Shown here piece after piece: positions 1 through 8,473 of a DNA stretch of 64,000 nt. The stretch spans positions 1-64,000 of the forward strand of contig NZ_JAELTN010000007.1 in NCBI RefSeq assembly GCF_016428855.1, read 5' to 3'. The notes under the pieces are model-generated. The model did no database searches and was not told the DNA's origin. It was given only the letters and a program-made list of their open reading frames with translations. Positions within the stretch are counted from its first letter, which is position 1. Each line of letters opens with the position of its first letter. This DNA comes from Pedobacter sp. ASV28. GTDB taxonomy: Bacteria; Bacteroidota; Bacteroidia; Sphingobacteriales; Sphingobacteriaceae. Position numbers and translations under genes: made by a program.

Positions 1-41
1 AACGCAGGTCTCGTGGGCTCGGAGATGTGTATAAGAGACAG
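1..41 (+). other. Sequencing adapter at contig end (non-genomic)
   Basis: Bases 8-41 are identical to the 34-nt Nextera read-2 transposase adapter, ending in the 19-bp Tn5 mosaic end (AGATGTGTATAAGAGACAG). The seven bases before it are unexplained, probably further library artefact. The genomic sequence starts at base 42. This is residual adapter left in the assembly and not a biological Tn5 insertion, because it sits exactly at the sequence end. Confidence 0.97.
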
Positions 42-1126
42 CTACTATATTTATCTGCACTAAAACTACCATTGTTAACTGGTTTTGCTAAATAAACAAA
101 ATCTTTGTCGGTTAAATATGAAAATAAAGCCAAACTAGCACTCAAAGTCCCTCCCGGATTATTTCTAATGTCGATTATTAAATTTTTACTTTTAGCCAAT
201 GAAATACTATCAAAACATTGTTTATAAAAAAGTGGAAAATTAGCTGTTGGTATAGAAAAGCTCTTTATTTTTAAATAAGCAATATCTTTTTGTTGATCTA
301 AGAATTTGAAATCAAGCTGATATTCGTCATTAACTTTTTTACCTCTGTGTTTTAGAAAATCTGTAGGCTTTTTTATTGGGGCTTTAACTATCTTTTTTGC
401 CGTATCCAATTTTTTTTTGGCTTCATTCTCCTTTTTCTTGTCGTAAAACGAAATATAGGCATTCACAACTGTACTATCTAATTTGAATTTGATAGCAGCA
501 CTATCTTGCTCAGAAAAATAAATTTTATACAGCTGTGGAAAAGAACGCTCTATTCTCTTATTCTTCGATAAAGAATTATAACCATCATAAGTAAAGCCAG
601 CTGAAATAATATTGAAAATATCTTTAGTTGCCAATCCATCAATCTCTAAAATTTCAGTACCGGTCTTGATGCTTTTATTTTTACTTTTATTGTTTATAAC
701 TATTAATTTACCATCAAAAACAGCATAGCTAAACTGGTGAAGTGGATAAATTTTATTTTTTATCGCCTCTCTTTTCTTCTTGTCTTTTTGTATAACCGAT
801 GGATAGGTTAAAGCCGTATGCCCACACCTAATAGCAGCAACAACAGGTGCCAATTTCTGATATAACTGTGCTGTGGTTAGTGGTTTATTAATGGCTTTCT
901 TTAAACTGTCAAACTTATAATCAAGGTTTTTTTTAGAAATATACCAATACAAACCTGGATGACCATCTTTTAAAATCTGATGTGCCAAGTCAATATCTTG
1001 TTGTAAAGCCTGTATGCTATGCTTTTTTTCTGTAATGGTAAAATTATGCTCCTTTATAGAAGAACATGCCCCTAATAGGCCAGTACTTACGAACAATAAA
1101 TTTATAAAAAAGCGCCTTTTTATCAT
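42..1126 (-). CDS. S41 family peptidase, lipoprotein (C-terminus cut off by contig end)
   Basis: The reading frame runs open from ATG at 1126 to the contig edge, about 361 codons without a stop. The N-terminus is a lipoprotein signal: basic start, hydrophobic run, then LLGAC with the lipid-bearing Cys at residue 21. The middle contains a PDZ-like stretch (TGTEILEIDG). Near residue 319 it reads DIRNNPGGTLSAS, the conserved core of the C-terminal processing protease family (S41), where DxRxNxGG precedes the catalytic Ser. The Ser and Lys of the dyad lie in the missing part. The start codon lies one base beyond the nadA stop, so the two genes are probably co-transcribed. It should be an outer- or inner-membrane-anchored periplasmic serine protease; its substrate is unknown. 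The truncation is an assembly artefact rather than a pseudogene. Confidence 0.85.
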
Positions 1127-1127
1127 G

Positions 1128-2120
1128 CTATAAACCTAACTGTGCTGATATTTCCAACATTCTTTCGATGGGCTTTCTCGCATCTTTTATGATATGTTCG
1201 GGAACTGTAACTTCAGGCAATCCATTTTTTATACATAGGTATAATTTTTCTAAGGTATTACGTTTCATGTATGGACAATCATTGCAAGCACAGCTATTGT
1301 TAGGTGGAGCTGGTATGAATGTTTTTCCTGGATTAGCTTTTTCCATTTGGTGAATAATACCACTTTCTGTAGCTACAATAAACTCGGTAGCATCACTATT
1401 AATGGAATATTTCAACAAGCCAGTGGTAGATCCAATATAATCGGCCATTTGTAATACTGCTTCTTCACATTCTGGATGTGCAATAAATTTGGCATTCGGA
1501 TGTCGCTCTTTCAATTTGGTGATTTTTTCTCTAGAGAAAATTTCATGTACCATACAGGCACCATTCCACAATACTAAATCCCTTCCGGTCTTTTTGGCTA
1601 CCCAAGCACCTAAATTTTTATCAGGACCAAAGATGATTTTCTGATCTTTAGGCAAACTTTCCACAATTTGTACGGCATTTGTTGAGGTACAAACAATATC
1701 GCTCAAAGCTTTTAGTTCCGCAGTACAATTTACATAGGTAATTACCAAATGGTCTGGATATTTTTCTTTAAACTTTTTAAACAAATGTGGTGGACAACTA
1801 TCGGCCAAAGAACAACCTGCTTTTAAATCGGGCAATAAAACCTTCTTTTCAGGCGATAAAATCTTTGCTGTTTCCGCCATAAAATGTACTCCGGCAAATA
1901 CAATTACATCTGCCTCCGTTTTAGCTGCTTCCTGAGACAGTCCCAAACTATCGCCAATATAATCTGCAATATCTTGTATATCAGGATCTTGGTAATAGTG
2001 AGCTAGTATAATGGCATTCTTTTCCTTTTTTAGCTTTTCTATTTCCTCAAACAAATCCAAAGTTGGATCTATCTTTTCTTCTACATATCCTTTTCTATTG
2101 AGTTCTTCTAAAATTTCCAT
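1128..2120 (-). CDS. nadA: Quinolinate synthase
   Basis: NadA condenses iminoaspartate with dihydroxyacetone phosphate to give quinolinate, the second step of de novo NAD synthesis from aspartate, using a [4Fe-4S] cluster. The 330-residue protein shows the AHYYQ motif near residue 40, the AGCSLADSC segment (Cys103), NGAC (Cys189) and CACNDC (Cys277-282), which supply the three cluster ligands of the family. Length is normal. nadB, the previous step, lies divergently at 2567. No nadC is seen in this window. The S41 lipoprotein gene follows after one base. Confidence 0.97.
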   Translation of the reverse strand: MEILEELNRKGYVEEKIDPTLDLFEEIEKLKKEKNAIILAHYYQDPDIQDIADYIGDSLGLSQEAAKTEADVIVFAGVHFMAETAKILSPEKKVLLPDLKAGCSLADSCPPHLFKKFKEKYPDHLVITYVNCTAELKALSDIVCTSTNAVQIVESLPKDQKIIFGPDKNLGAWVAKKTGRDLVLWNGACMVHEIFSREKITKLKERHPNAKFIAHPECEEAVLQMADYIGSTTGLLKYSINSDATEFIVATESGIIHQMEKANPGKTFIPAPPNNSCACNDCPYMKRNTLEKLYLCIKNGLPEVTVPEHIIKDARKPIERMLEISAQLGL

Positions 2121-2152
2121 TACTATGCTTTTAGGCGTCCATTAATTTTTGG

Positions 2153-2180
2153 TAAAGATACACAGCTTTCAACGTTTCAA
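2153..2180 (-). promoter_or_regulatory. Candidate nadA promoter
   Basis: On the minus strand a TTG (2180-2178) and TATCTTTA (2160-2153) are separated by 17 bases. This fits the Bacteroidota primary-sigma pattern TTG-N17-20-TAnnTTTG with one deviation (final A for G). It lies about 33 bases upstream of the nadA ATG. Confidence 0.5.
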
Positions 2181-2566
2181 TAAAATATAATTATTTAATA
2201 TAAATAGATTCTTATTGTTTATTAAGATGTTGGTAGTGTGCAAAAGTTATCAGCTAAAATCTTGTAAAATGAGTTTTCCTATAGTTACCAACATTTTTAA
2301 TGATCTTTTATTTTAAACTTCTACTGATTTTCAATGTTATACTTTTTACGTGATTAAATTATCAATAGTAAAATGTGCATTGTTAGTAATGTGGTTAAAA
2401 GTTGATAAACTATACAAAAGTGCTTAAAATTATGTAAAAGATTGTTTCAATTTTCCGTTTTTACCTTAGCTTTAAACATTCAAAAATAGTTGTTATGATA
2501 ATTTATACATTCAATTCACATACTTGTTAACTTTATCAACATACTTGTTTTATATTTATTAATTTA
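2181..2566. promoter_or_regulatory. nadA/nadB divergent intergenic region with repeats
   Basis: No gene is visible here. A weaker nadB promoter candidate is TTG at 2442-2444 and TACCTTAG at 2462-2469 with a 17-base spacer. Between it and the nadB start, the 11-mer ACATACTTGTT occurs twice (2518-2528 and 2539-2549), exactly 21 bases apart, i.e. two helical turns on the same DNA face. GTTGATAAA at 2401-2409 is mirrored by TTTATCAAC at 2532-2540, inside the spacer between the two 11-mers. These look like protein-binding sites of an NAD-pathway regulator, but no regulator is identified. The region is strongly AT-rich. Confidence 0.35.
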
Positions 2567-4153
2567 ATGAAAAAGGTTGACTTTTTAGTAATAGGATCTG
2601 GTATAGCAGGGCTGAGTTTTGCACTAAAGGCTGCTAAGTATGGTAAGGTATTGATAGTTACAAAATCTAATGAAGATGAATCCAATACCAAATATGCACA
2701 AGGAGGGGTTGCCGTAGTTGTTGATAAGGCAGATTCCTTTGAAAAACATATTCACGATACCTTAATAGCAGGAGATGGTTTGTGCGATGAAAACATTGTG
2801 GAAATTGTAGTAAAAGAAGGGCCTGAACGTATTCAGGAAATAATAGATTATGGTATAAATTTCGATAAAAATAACGCTGGTGTATTTGATTTAGCGAAGG
2901 AGGGAGGACATTCAGAACATAGGGTACTTCATTATAAGGACATTACGGGCTATGAAATTGAAAGTGTTTTATTGAAGCAGATCCATCAAAATGAGAATAT
3001 TGAGATATTAACACACTACTTCTGCCTAGAGCTAATTACTCAACATCATCTTGGTATACATGTGGATAAAAGTAGCAAAGATATCAACTGTTATGGTATA
3101 TATGCCTTTAACACAGAACTTAACGATGTGGAAAAGATAGTGGCAAATGTTACGGTAATGGCAAGTGGTGGAGCTGGGCATATTTATGCAAATACCACAA
3201 ACCCAGTGATAGCCACTGGTGATGGAATGGCTATGGTATATAGGGCTAAAGGAAAAATAAGGAATATGGAGTTTATCCAATTTCATCCTACAGCTTTGTA
3301 CCATCCAGGTGAATACCCGTCTTTTTTAATTTCTGAAGCGGTAAGAGGTTTTGGTGGGGTATTGCGGAGAAGAAATGGTGAAGAGTTTATGTATGAATAT
3401 GACTCCAGAGGCTCTTTGGCTCCTCGTGATATCGTAGCTCGCGCCATAGATAATGAAATGAAGAAATCTGGAGATGATTTTGTTTATTTGGATATAACTA
3501 TGCGTAAGAAATCAGACATTCTTACCCATTTTCCTAACATTTATGCCAAATGTCTATCTATTGGCATAGATATGACCAAAGACTTTATTCCAGTTACTCC
3601 GGCATGTCATTATATGTGTGGCGGAATATTGGTAGATGAATTTGGCAGATCATCGATCAATAATCTATATGCTTGTGGCGAAGTATCATCTACAGGATTG
3701 CATGGTGCTAATCGTTTAGCTTCCAATTCTTTACTAGAAGCAACGGTATTTGCACATCGCATATTTTTATCGGCGATAGAGCGTTACCAAAATAATATAA
3801 TACCTGATAATATCCCAGATTGGAATGATAAAGGGGTGATCCAATCGAATGAAGATATATTGGTTACGCATAATTTAAGGGAAACCCAAAAGATTATGAG
3901 CGATTATGTGGGAATAGTACGTTCTGATTTTAGATTGGATAGGGCACTGCGCAGGTTATATCTCTTGTATGAAGAAACAGAAGAATTTTATAAGAATAAT
4001 AAGGTATCGGTTAAGCTTTGTGAATTAAGAAATGTTATTCAGGTAGCTTATTTGGTTATAAAATCTGCTATTGCACGTAAAGAGAGTAGGGGATTGCATT
4101 ATACTACAGATCATCCTGATCATTCTGAAGAATTAGTAGATACCATTATCTAG
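2567..4153 (+). CDS. nadB: L-aspartate oxidase
   Basis: NadB is an FAD enzyme that oxidises L-aspartate to iminoaspartate, the substrate of NadA. The 528-residue sequence begins with the dinucleotide-binding motif GSGIAGLSFALKAA, then the KYAQGGVAVV segment typical of the fumarate reductase/succinate dehydrogenase flavoprotein family. Further on are the HRVLHYKDITG, EFIQFHPTAL, CGGILVDEFGRSS and GLHGANRLASNSLLE signatures. The C-terminal helical domain is present, so the gene is intact. It reads away from nadA across a shared 446-base control region. Confidence 0.97.
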   Translation: MKKVDFLVIGSGIAGLSFALKAAKYGKVLIVTKSNEDESNTKYAQGGVAVVVDKADSFEKHIHDTLIAGDGLCDENIVEIVVKEGPERIQEIIDYGINFDKNNAGVFDLAKEGGHSEHRVLHYKDITGYEIESVLLKQIHQNENIEILTHYFCLELITQHHLGIHVDKSSKDINCYGIYAFNTELNDVEKIVANVTVMASGGAGHIYANTTNPVIATGDGMAMVYRAKGKIRNMEFIQFHPTALYHPGEYPSFLISEAVRGFGGVLRRRNGEEFMYEYDSRGSLAPRDIVARAIDNEMKKSGDDFVYLDITMRKKSDILTHFPNIYAKCLSIGIDMTKDFIPVTPACHYMCGGILVDEFGRSSINNLYACGEVSSTGLHGANRLASNSLLEATVFAHRIFLSAIERYQNNIIPDNIPDWNDKGVIQSNEDILVTHNLRETQKIMSDYVGIVRSDFRLDRALRRLYLLYEETEEFYKNNKVSVKLCELRNVIQVAYLVIKSAIARKESRGLHYTTDHPDHSEELVDTII

Positions 4154-4202
4154 TTATCAGTTTTCAAGTCTAATATATTTAATACTATATAATTAATAAA
4201 AA

Positions 4203-4712
4203 ATGCCAATAATATTACCTGTTAAAGGAGTGGACCCACAATTTGGAAGTGATTGTTTTATAGCGCCAAATGCTACAATTGTTGGCGATGTTAAAGTTGG
4301 AAGAAACTGTTCAATTTGGTTCAATGCCGTGATTAGGGGAGATGTAAATAGCATAATCATTGGTAATGAAAGTAATATTCAAGATGGAGCAGTAATTCAC
4401 GCTACCTATCTAAAAGCAGCTACACATATTGGAAATAGGGTATCTGTTGGACATAATGCTATTGTTCATGGTTGTTTGGTAAAAGATCATGTATTGATAG
4501 GCATGGGTGCCATTGTAATGGATCATGCTGTAATTGAAGAGTATTGTATTATAGCAGCAGGTTCGGTAGTATTAGAAAATACGGTATGTGAAAGCGGATA
4601 TCTATATGCAGGAACTCCGGCAAAAAAAATAAAGCCCATTAGCATTGAGCAACGGGCCTTATTAAATAAATTACCAGATAACTATATCATGTACGCAGGT
4701 TGGTTTAATTAA
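4203..4712 (+). CDS. Gamma-carbonic anhydrase-like left-handed beta-helix protein
   Basis: A 169-residue hexapeptide-repeat protein of the YrdA/PaaY/gamma-carbonic anhydrase family. Isoleucine-patch turns run from about residue 20 to 135. The three metal-ligand histidines of the family can be placed at His66 (AVIHA), His84 (VGHN) and His89 (IVHG). The end GTPAKKIKPIS is typical of the family. Many members have weak or no carbonic anhydrase activity, so the precise activity is open. It starts 49 bases after nadB and may be read with it. Confidence 0.85.
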   Translation: MPIILPVKGVDPQFGSDCFIAPNATIVGDVKVGRNCSIWFNAVIRGDVNSIIIGNESNIQDGAVIHATYLKAATHIGNRVSVGHNAIVHGCLVKDHVLIGMGAIVMDHAVIEEYCIIAAGSVVLENTVCESGYLYAGTPAKKIKPISIEQRALLNKLPDNYIMYAGWFN

Positions 4713-4716
4713 TACT

Positions 4717-6408
4717 TTACCTGGGCTGGATTTTCGGTTTATTTTCTGGTACCGGTTTTGGCTTTTGAACTACTGGTAGGGGCTTTAAAGGTATTTTTAT
4801 AATTTCTTCTCTAGCCCAATTTGCTCTTATGGATTGTTCTTTTGGCTCATACCATATAGGCTCAGGTTGTATTCCTTGTTTTACATTTCCGGTATCCCAT
4901 ATCCCATTTTTATTTTCATCATAAACAATCCTTGCAAAATATATACCTGCTTTATAATTAGCTAATGTAATTTTGGTATTCCTAAGAATAGGATAGCTAG
5001 AAATGACTTCTTTTTCTTTATTGACAATTTGAAGAATGTAATTTTTTGAAGTATCTGGAGTTTCTACACTCAAAGTTAATGTACCGTAATCTAAAGGCTG
5101 ACCTAAGGTAAACGTTTTTTTAATTTCCTTATTTTTAGCATCGAATATAGCAGTTACGGCATTTTCTTTAAAGGTAAGAATATAGTCTTCTTTCGGTTTC
5201 CACTTATATTTGAGATGGTATTTTAAAAAATCTAGGCTATCTTTTGTTAGGGTAAAACCTTTTCTTGGTATGCTGTCTTCCAATAACATAATTTTACTTT
5301 CATCAATACTTTTTATCGGTAGATTAAAATGAACGATTAAGTCCCTATTTGGATTAAGTACACCATTTTCTAGGTTATCTGAAATGGCTATTACCCTATT
5401 ATAGGTATCTTTTTTACCCCTATTAAACTTAATGGTATCTAAGGTTTTACCCTGATTTTTTAAGGCTATTTTAACAGAATCAAAAGAAAAATTGTCCAAC
5501 CAAAGAGATAAACTATCCCCATTTTTGCTGAATTTGAATAATTTACCTTTATCAATATTAGCAGGTTCTATAATGGAGATTTCTGGTTGATTGAGCTTTT
5601 GATTAAAACTTATGAATATGCTCCCATCATTGTTTAGTTTTTTATCTACTACCCTAAAATTATCGGCTATTTCCTTGAATATTTTTAGGTCTATGCTATC
5701 TACATTTTTATTTAATACAATGGGATCTTTAATGAAGCCTATTTCATCGCTTGCTTGTTGATAAATCCTGTCGCCATTTTTTTCTTTTAAGGCATATATT
5801 TTATAAGTATCTTTTTTAATATTATTTAATTTAAAATTTCCGCTACTATCTGTTAACGTAAAAATAGAAGGTTTTTTTTTGCCAAATAAACTGTCCCTAC
5901 TAAGAGGAAATATAAATACGGTGGCTTCAATTTCTGGTTCGCCGCTCAAAGCGTTGGTTACATGACCAGTTATAGTCAATGAGTCGAGAGTTGGGCCTGT
6001 GGCAAAAACATAGGTAAAATTTTTGAGCTGGTTTCCTTCATTAATATCTACAATGGATTTACCAAAATTTAAAGTATAAGTTGTATTTTGTTCTAAGCTA
6101 TCGGGAAGATTTATTTCTAGCCGTTTAAGTTTAGCTTTTAGTTCTGGCGCTTTTTCCAATTCCGGTGAAATGGAAAATTCTTTAAACTCATTATTCAACT
6201 TTATATATTCATCAAATTCTATGGTTATTTTTTTTGCCTTAAAATTGGTGCTTAAATTTTCTGGCGTCATTTTTAAAACTTTAGGAGGAGTAGTGTCTCT
6301 TGGTCCGCCTTCAGGACTTTTCATTGATGCACAGCCATAAATAAATATCGCTACTATTAATAATAGCCGAAAATTTATAAAAAATGTGTGTTTACCGTTT
6401 TTAGCCAT
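4717..6408 (-). CDS. Lipoprotein with bacterial Ig-like (Big_5) N-terminal domain
   Basis: A 563-residue protein with a lipoprotein signal (hydrophobic run, then IYGC, Cys near residue 26). It is followed by the SPEGGPRDTTPPKV segment characteristic of a Bacteroidota Ig-like-domain lipoprotein family. The first 120 residues fit the SbsA/Big_5 Ig fold (PENLSTNF, ITIEFDEYIKL, TTYTLNFGKSI). The central region has a carboxypeptidase-regulatory-like segment (ITGHVTNALSGEPEIEATV), followed by further beta-rich repeats and a Pro/Lys-rich tail. The function is unknown; it is probably an outer-membrane-anchored structural protein. It converges with the gamma-carbonic anhydrase-like gene and lies 121 bases downstream of mnmG. 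Confidence 0.75.
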   Translation of the reverse strand: MAKNGKHTFFINFRLLLIVAIFIYGCASMKSPEGGPRDTTPPKVLKMTPENLSTNFKAKKITIEFDEYIKLNNEFKEFSISPELEKAPELKAKLKRLEINLPDSLEQNTTYTLNFGKSIVDINEGNQLKNFTYVFATGPTLDSLTITGHVTNALSGEPEIEATVFIFPLSRDSLFGKKKPSIFTLTDSSGNFKLNNIKKDTYKIYALKEKNGDRIYQQASDEIGFIKDPIVLNKNVDSIDLKIFKEIADNFRVVDKKLNNDGSIFISFNQKLNQPEISIIEPANIDKGKLFKFSKNGDSLSLWLDNFSFDSVKIALKNQGKTLDTIKFNRGKKDTYNRVIAISDNLENGVLNPNRDLIVHFNLPIKSIDESKIMLLEDSIPRKGFTLTKDSLDFLKYHLKYKWKPKEDYILTFKENAVTAIFDAKNKEIKKTFTLGQPLDYGTLTLSVETPDTSKNYILQIVNKEKEVISSYPILRNTKITLANYKAGIYFARIVYDENKNGIWDTGNVKQGIQPEPIWYEPKEQSIRANWAREEIIKIPLKPLPVVQKPKPVPENKPKIQPR

Positions 6409-6529
6409 TTATAAGCTTTTTATTTAATTTTTACCTTTTCTGGATTAATACCATTAAAAAATGAAGATCGTTGCAGAGAACGCTTTATTTTAATTGATTT
6501 TATTTTTTATTTAACTTATTTATAATCAG

Positions 6530-8392
6530 TTATTTAGCAATATGAACCATTAAAACTGAGATATCTGAAGGCGAAACCCCGGAAATTCTTGAAGCTTGAC
6601 CTAAAGTTCTGGGTTTGATCTTCAATAATTTTTCTCTAGCCTCTTTCGAGAGCGAAACTAATTTATTGTAATCAAAATCTGGATTAATGGAGCGGTCTTC
6701 CATTTTCTGCATTTTGTTTACAATCTCATTTTCTTTTTCAAAATAACTTTCATATTTGATTTTTATTTCGGCTTGTTCTATAGTTTCTTTATCAAAGTTA
6801 TTTAATAACTCGTTAAAATTATTACTTACCGTTCTAATATCATTAATGTTCACTTGGGGGCGGCTCAATACGTTAAATAATTTAACATTTTGCGTCAGGG
6901 CTGCTGTACCTAGTTGTTCTAATAATTGATTTGCTTCGGTCATTTCAATTCCCTGCTTTTTGGTAAATGCTACTATGGCATCAGAATTTTCTATTTTCTG
7001 ATTGACCTTGCTTAACCTTTCATCACTTACCAATCCAAGTTGGTGGGCAATAGGGGTAAGGCGTATATCTGCATTGTCTTGCCTAAGTAATAAACGATGT
7101 TCCGCTCTTGAAGTAAACATTCTATAAGGTTCTTCGGTTCCTTTTGTGACCAGATCATCTATTAAAACCCCTATATAGGATTCTGAGCGTTTCATAATCA
7201 GTTCATGTTGATCATTTACTTTTTGATGGGCATTTATTCCTGCTATAAACCCTTGACTAGCAGCTTCTTCGTATCCTGTAGTGCCATTAATTTGACCAGC
7301 AAAGAATAAATTACTGATTAATTTGGTTTCAAGCGTTAAGGATAGCTGGGTAGGAGGGAAATAATCATATTCTATGGCATAACCTGGTCTGAACATTTTC
7401 GCATTTTCAAATCCTGGTATCTGAGTTAGCGCTTTATATTGTACATCTTCGGGTAGCGAAGTAGAAAAGCCGTTTACATAAATTTCACAAGTATGCCAAC
7501 CTTCTGGTTCTACAAATATTTGGTGTCTTTCCCTTTCTGCAAACCGGTTTATTTTGTCTTCTATTGATGGGCAATATCGAGGACCCAATCCTTTTATTCT
7601 GCCGGTGAACATAGGTGATTTTTCAAAACCTTCTTTTAAGGTTTCATGTACTTTTTCATTAGTATAAGTAATCCAGCAACAACGTTGTTCATTTGGAAGG
7701 GCTACATCAGTATAGGAAAATCTACCTCTTTCTTCATCGCCCCATTGTTCCTCCATTAAGGTATAATTTAAGGAGCGTCCATCTACTCTTGGAGGAGTAC
7801 CGGTTTTCATTCGGCCAGCTTCAAAGCCGAGTTCAACCAATTGCTCCGTTAATCCTGTAGCCGATTTTTCACCTGTTCGACCACCACCCATCTTTTTTTC
7901 CCCAATATGGATAATACCATTTAAAAAAGTACCATTGGTTAATACCACGGATTTACCTTTTATTTCTATACCCAAATTAGTTTTTACCCCTACTACTGTA
8001 TTGTTTTTGATTAATAAGGAACTGACCATTTCTTGCCAAAAATCTATATTTGGTGTGCTTTCCAAGGCTAGTCTCCATTCTTCGGCAAAACGTTTTCTGT
8101 CATTCTGTGTGCGTGGACTCCACATGGCAGGGCCCTTTGATTTATTTAACATACGGAATTGGATGGTGGTTTTGTCGGCTATTATACCAGAATAACCACC
8201 CATGGCATCAATTTCTCTTACTATTTGTCCTTTTGCTACACCGCCCATCGCTGGGTTACAACTCATTTGTGCAATGGTTTCCATATTCATGGTGACCAAT
8301 AGTACAGATGATCCCAAATTTGCTGCCGCCGCCGCTGCCTCACAGCCCGCATGACCAGCACCAACTACTATAACATCGTATTCTTTAAACAT
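6530..8392 (-). CDS. mnmG: tRNA uridine-5-carboxymethylaminomethyl modification enzyme MnmG (GidA)
   Basis: With MnmE, MnmG installs the cmnm5 group on the wobble uridine of several tRNAs; it binds FAD and NADH. From ATG at 8392 it is 620 residues: the FAD motif [13 protein letters not shown] at the N-terminus, the signature [11 protein letters not shown], the second signature [21 protein letters not shown], and the helical C-terminal MnmE-binding domain ending near [16 protein letters not shown]. An in-frame GTG at 8419 would add nine residues, but that codon lies inside a parS palindrome and the added sequence (MFHVKHTIN) is just parS translated, so I prefer 8392. uup lies upstream on the same strand. 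Confidence 0.95.
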   Translation of the reverse strand: MFKEYDVIVVGAGHAGCEAAAAAANLGSSVLLVTMNMETIAQMSCNPAMGGVAKGQIVREIDAMGGYSGIIADKTTIQFRMLNKSKGPAMWSPRTQNDRKRFAEEWRLALESTPNIDFWQEMVSSLLIKNNTVVGVKTNLGIEIKGKSVVLTNGTFLNGIIHIGEKKMGGGRTGEKSATGLTEQLVELGFEAGRMKTGTPPRVDGRSLNYTLMEEQWGDEERGRFSYTDVALPNEQRCCWITYTNEKVHETLKEGFEKSPMFTGRIKGLGPRYCPSIEDKINRFAERERHQIFVEPEGWHTCEIYVNGFSTSLPEDVQYKALTQIPGFENAKMFRPGYAIEYDYFPPTQLSLTLETKLISNLFFAGQINGTTGYEEAASQGFIAGINAHQKVNDQHELIMKRSESYIGVLIDDLVTKGTEEPYRMFTSRAEHRLLLRQDNADIRLTPIAHQLGLVSDERLSKVNQKIENSDAIVAFTKKQGIEMTEANQLLEQLGTAALTQNVKLFNVLSRPQVNINDIRTVSNNFNELLNNFDKETIEQAEIKIKYESYFEKENEIVNKMQKMEDRSINPDFDYNKLVSLSKEAREKLLKIKPRTLGQASRISGVSPSDISVLMVHIAK

Positions 8393-8402
8393 ATTTATGG
8401 TG

Positions 8403-8418
8403 TGTTTCACGTGAAACA
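8403..8418. promoter_or_regulatory. parS centromere site 1
   Basis: TGTTTCACGTGAAACA is a perfect 16-bp palindrome identical to the widely conserved chromosomal parS site bound by ParB. The palindrome extends to 18 bp (8402-8419). It lies 10 bases upstream of the mnmG start. parS sites in bacteria cluster near the replication origin. parA and parB are not in this window. Confidence 0.88.
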
Positions 8419-8437
8419 CGTTATTGTTTTTATCCTG

Positions 8438-8469
8438 TTTTCAGTTGTTCCACGTGAAACAACTGAAAA
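8438..8469. promoter_or_regulatory. parS centromere site 2 inside a 32-bp palindrome
   Basis: The core at 8446-8461 (TGTTCCACGTGAAACA) matches the parS consensus TGTTNCACGTGAAACA. The flanks continue the symmetry: CAGTTG on the left and CAACTG on the right, then TTTT/AAAA. This gives a 32-bp palindrome with a single mismatched pair. It lies 43 bases from site 1 and immediately after the end of uup. The long symmetrical stem could also fold in RNA as a spacer between uup and mnmG, but no T-run follows it on the minus strand, so I do not call a terminator. Confidence 0.8.
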
Positions 8470-8473
8470 AAAA

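Noticed and set aside
1168..1353. 61-codon plus-strand ORF
   Set aside because: It lies antisense within nadA and has low-complexity, non-protein-like composition; a shadow of the real gene. The same holds for the many other antisense ORFs under 190 codons, for example those opposite DUF4175 and ald.
8419..8419. GTG start for mnmG (nine extra residues)
   Set aside because: The added codons are the translation of the parS palindrome; the ATG at 8392 fits family N-termini.
8438..8469. Palindrome as a terminator for uup
   Set aside because: No T-run follows the stem on the minus strand; the parS core explains the symmetry better.
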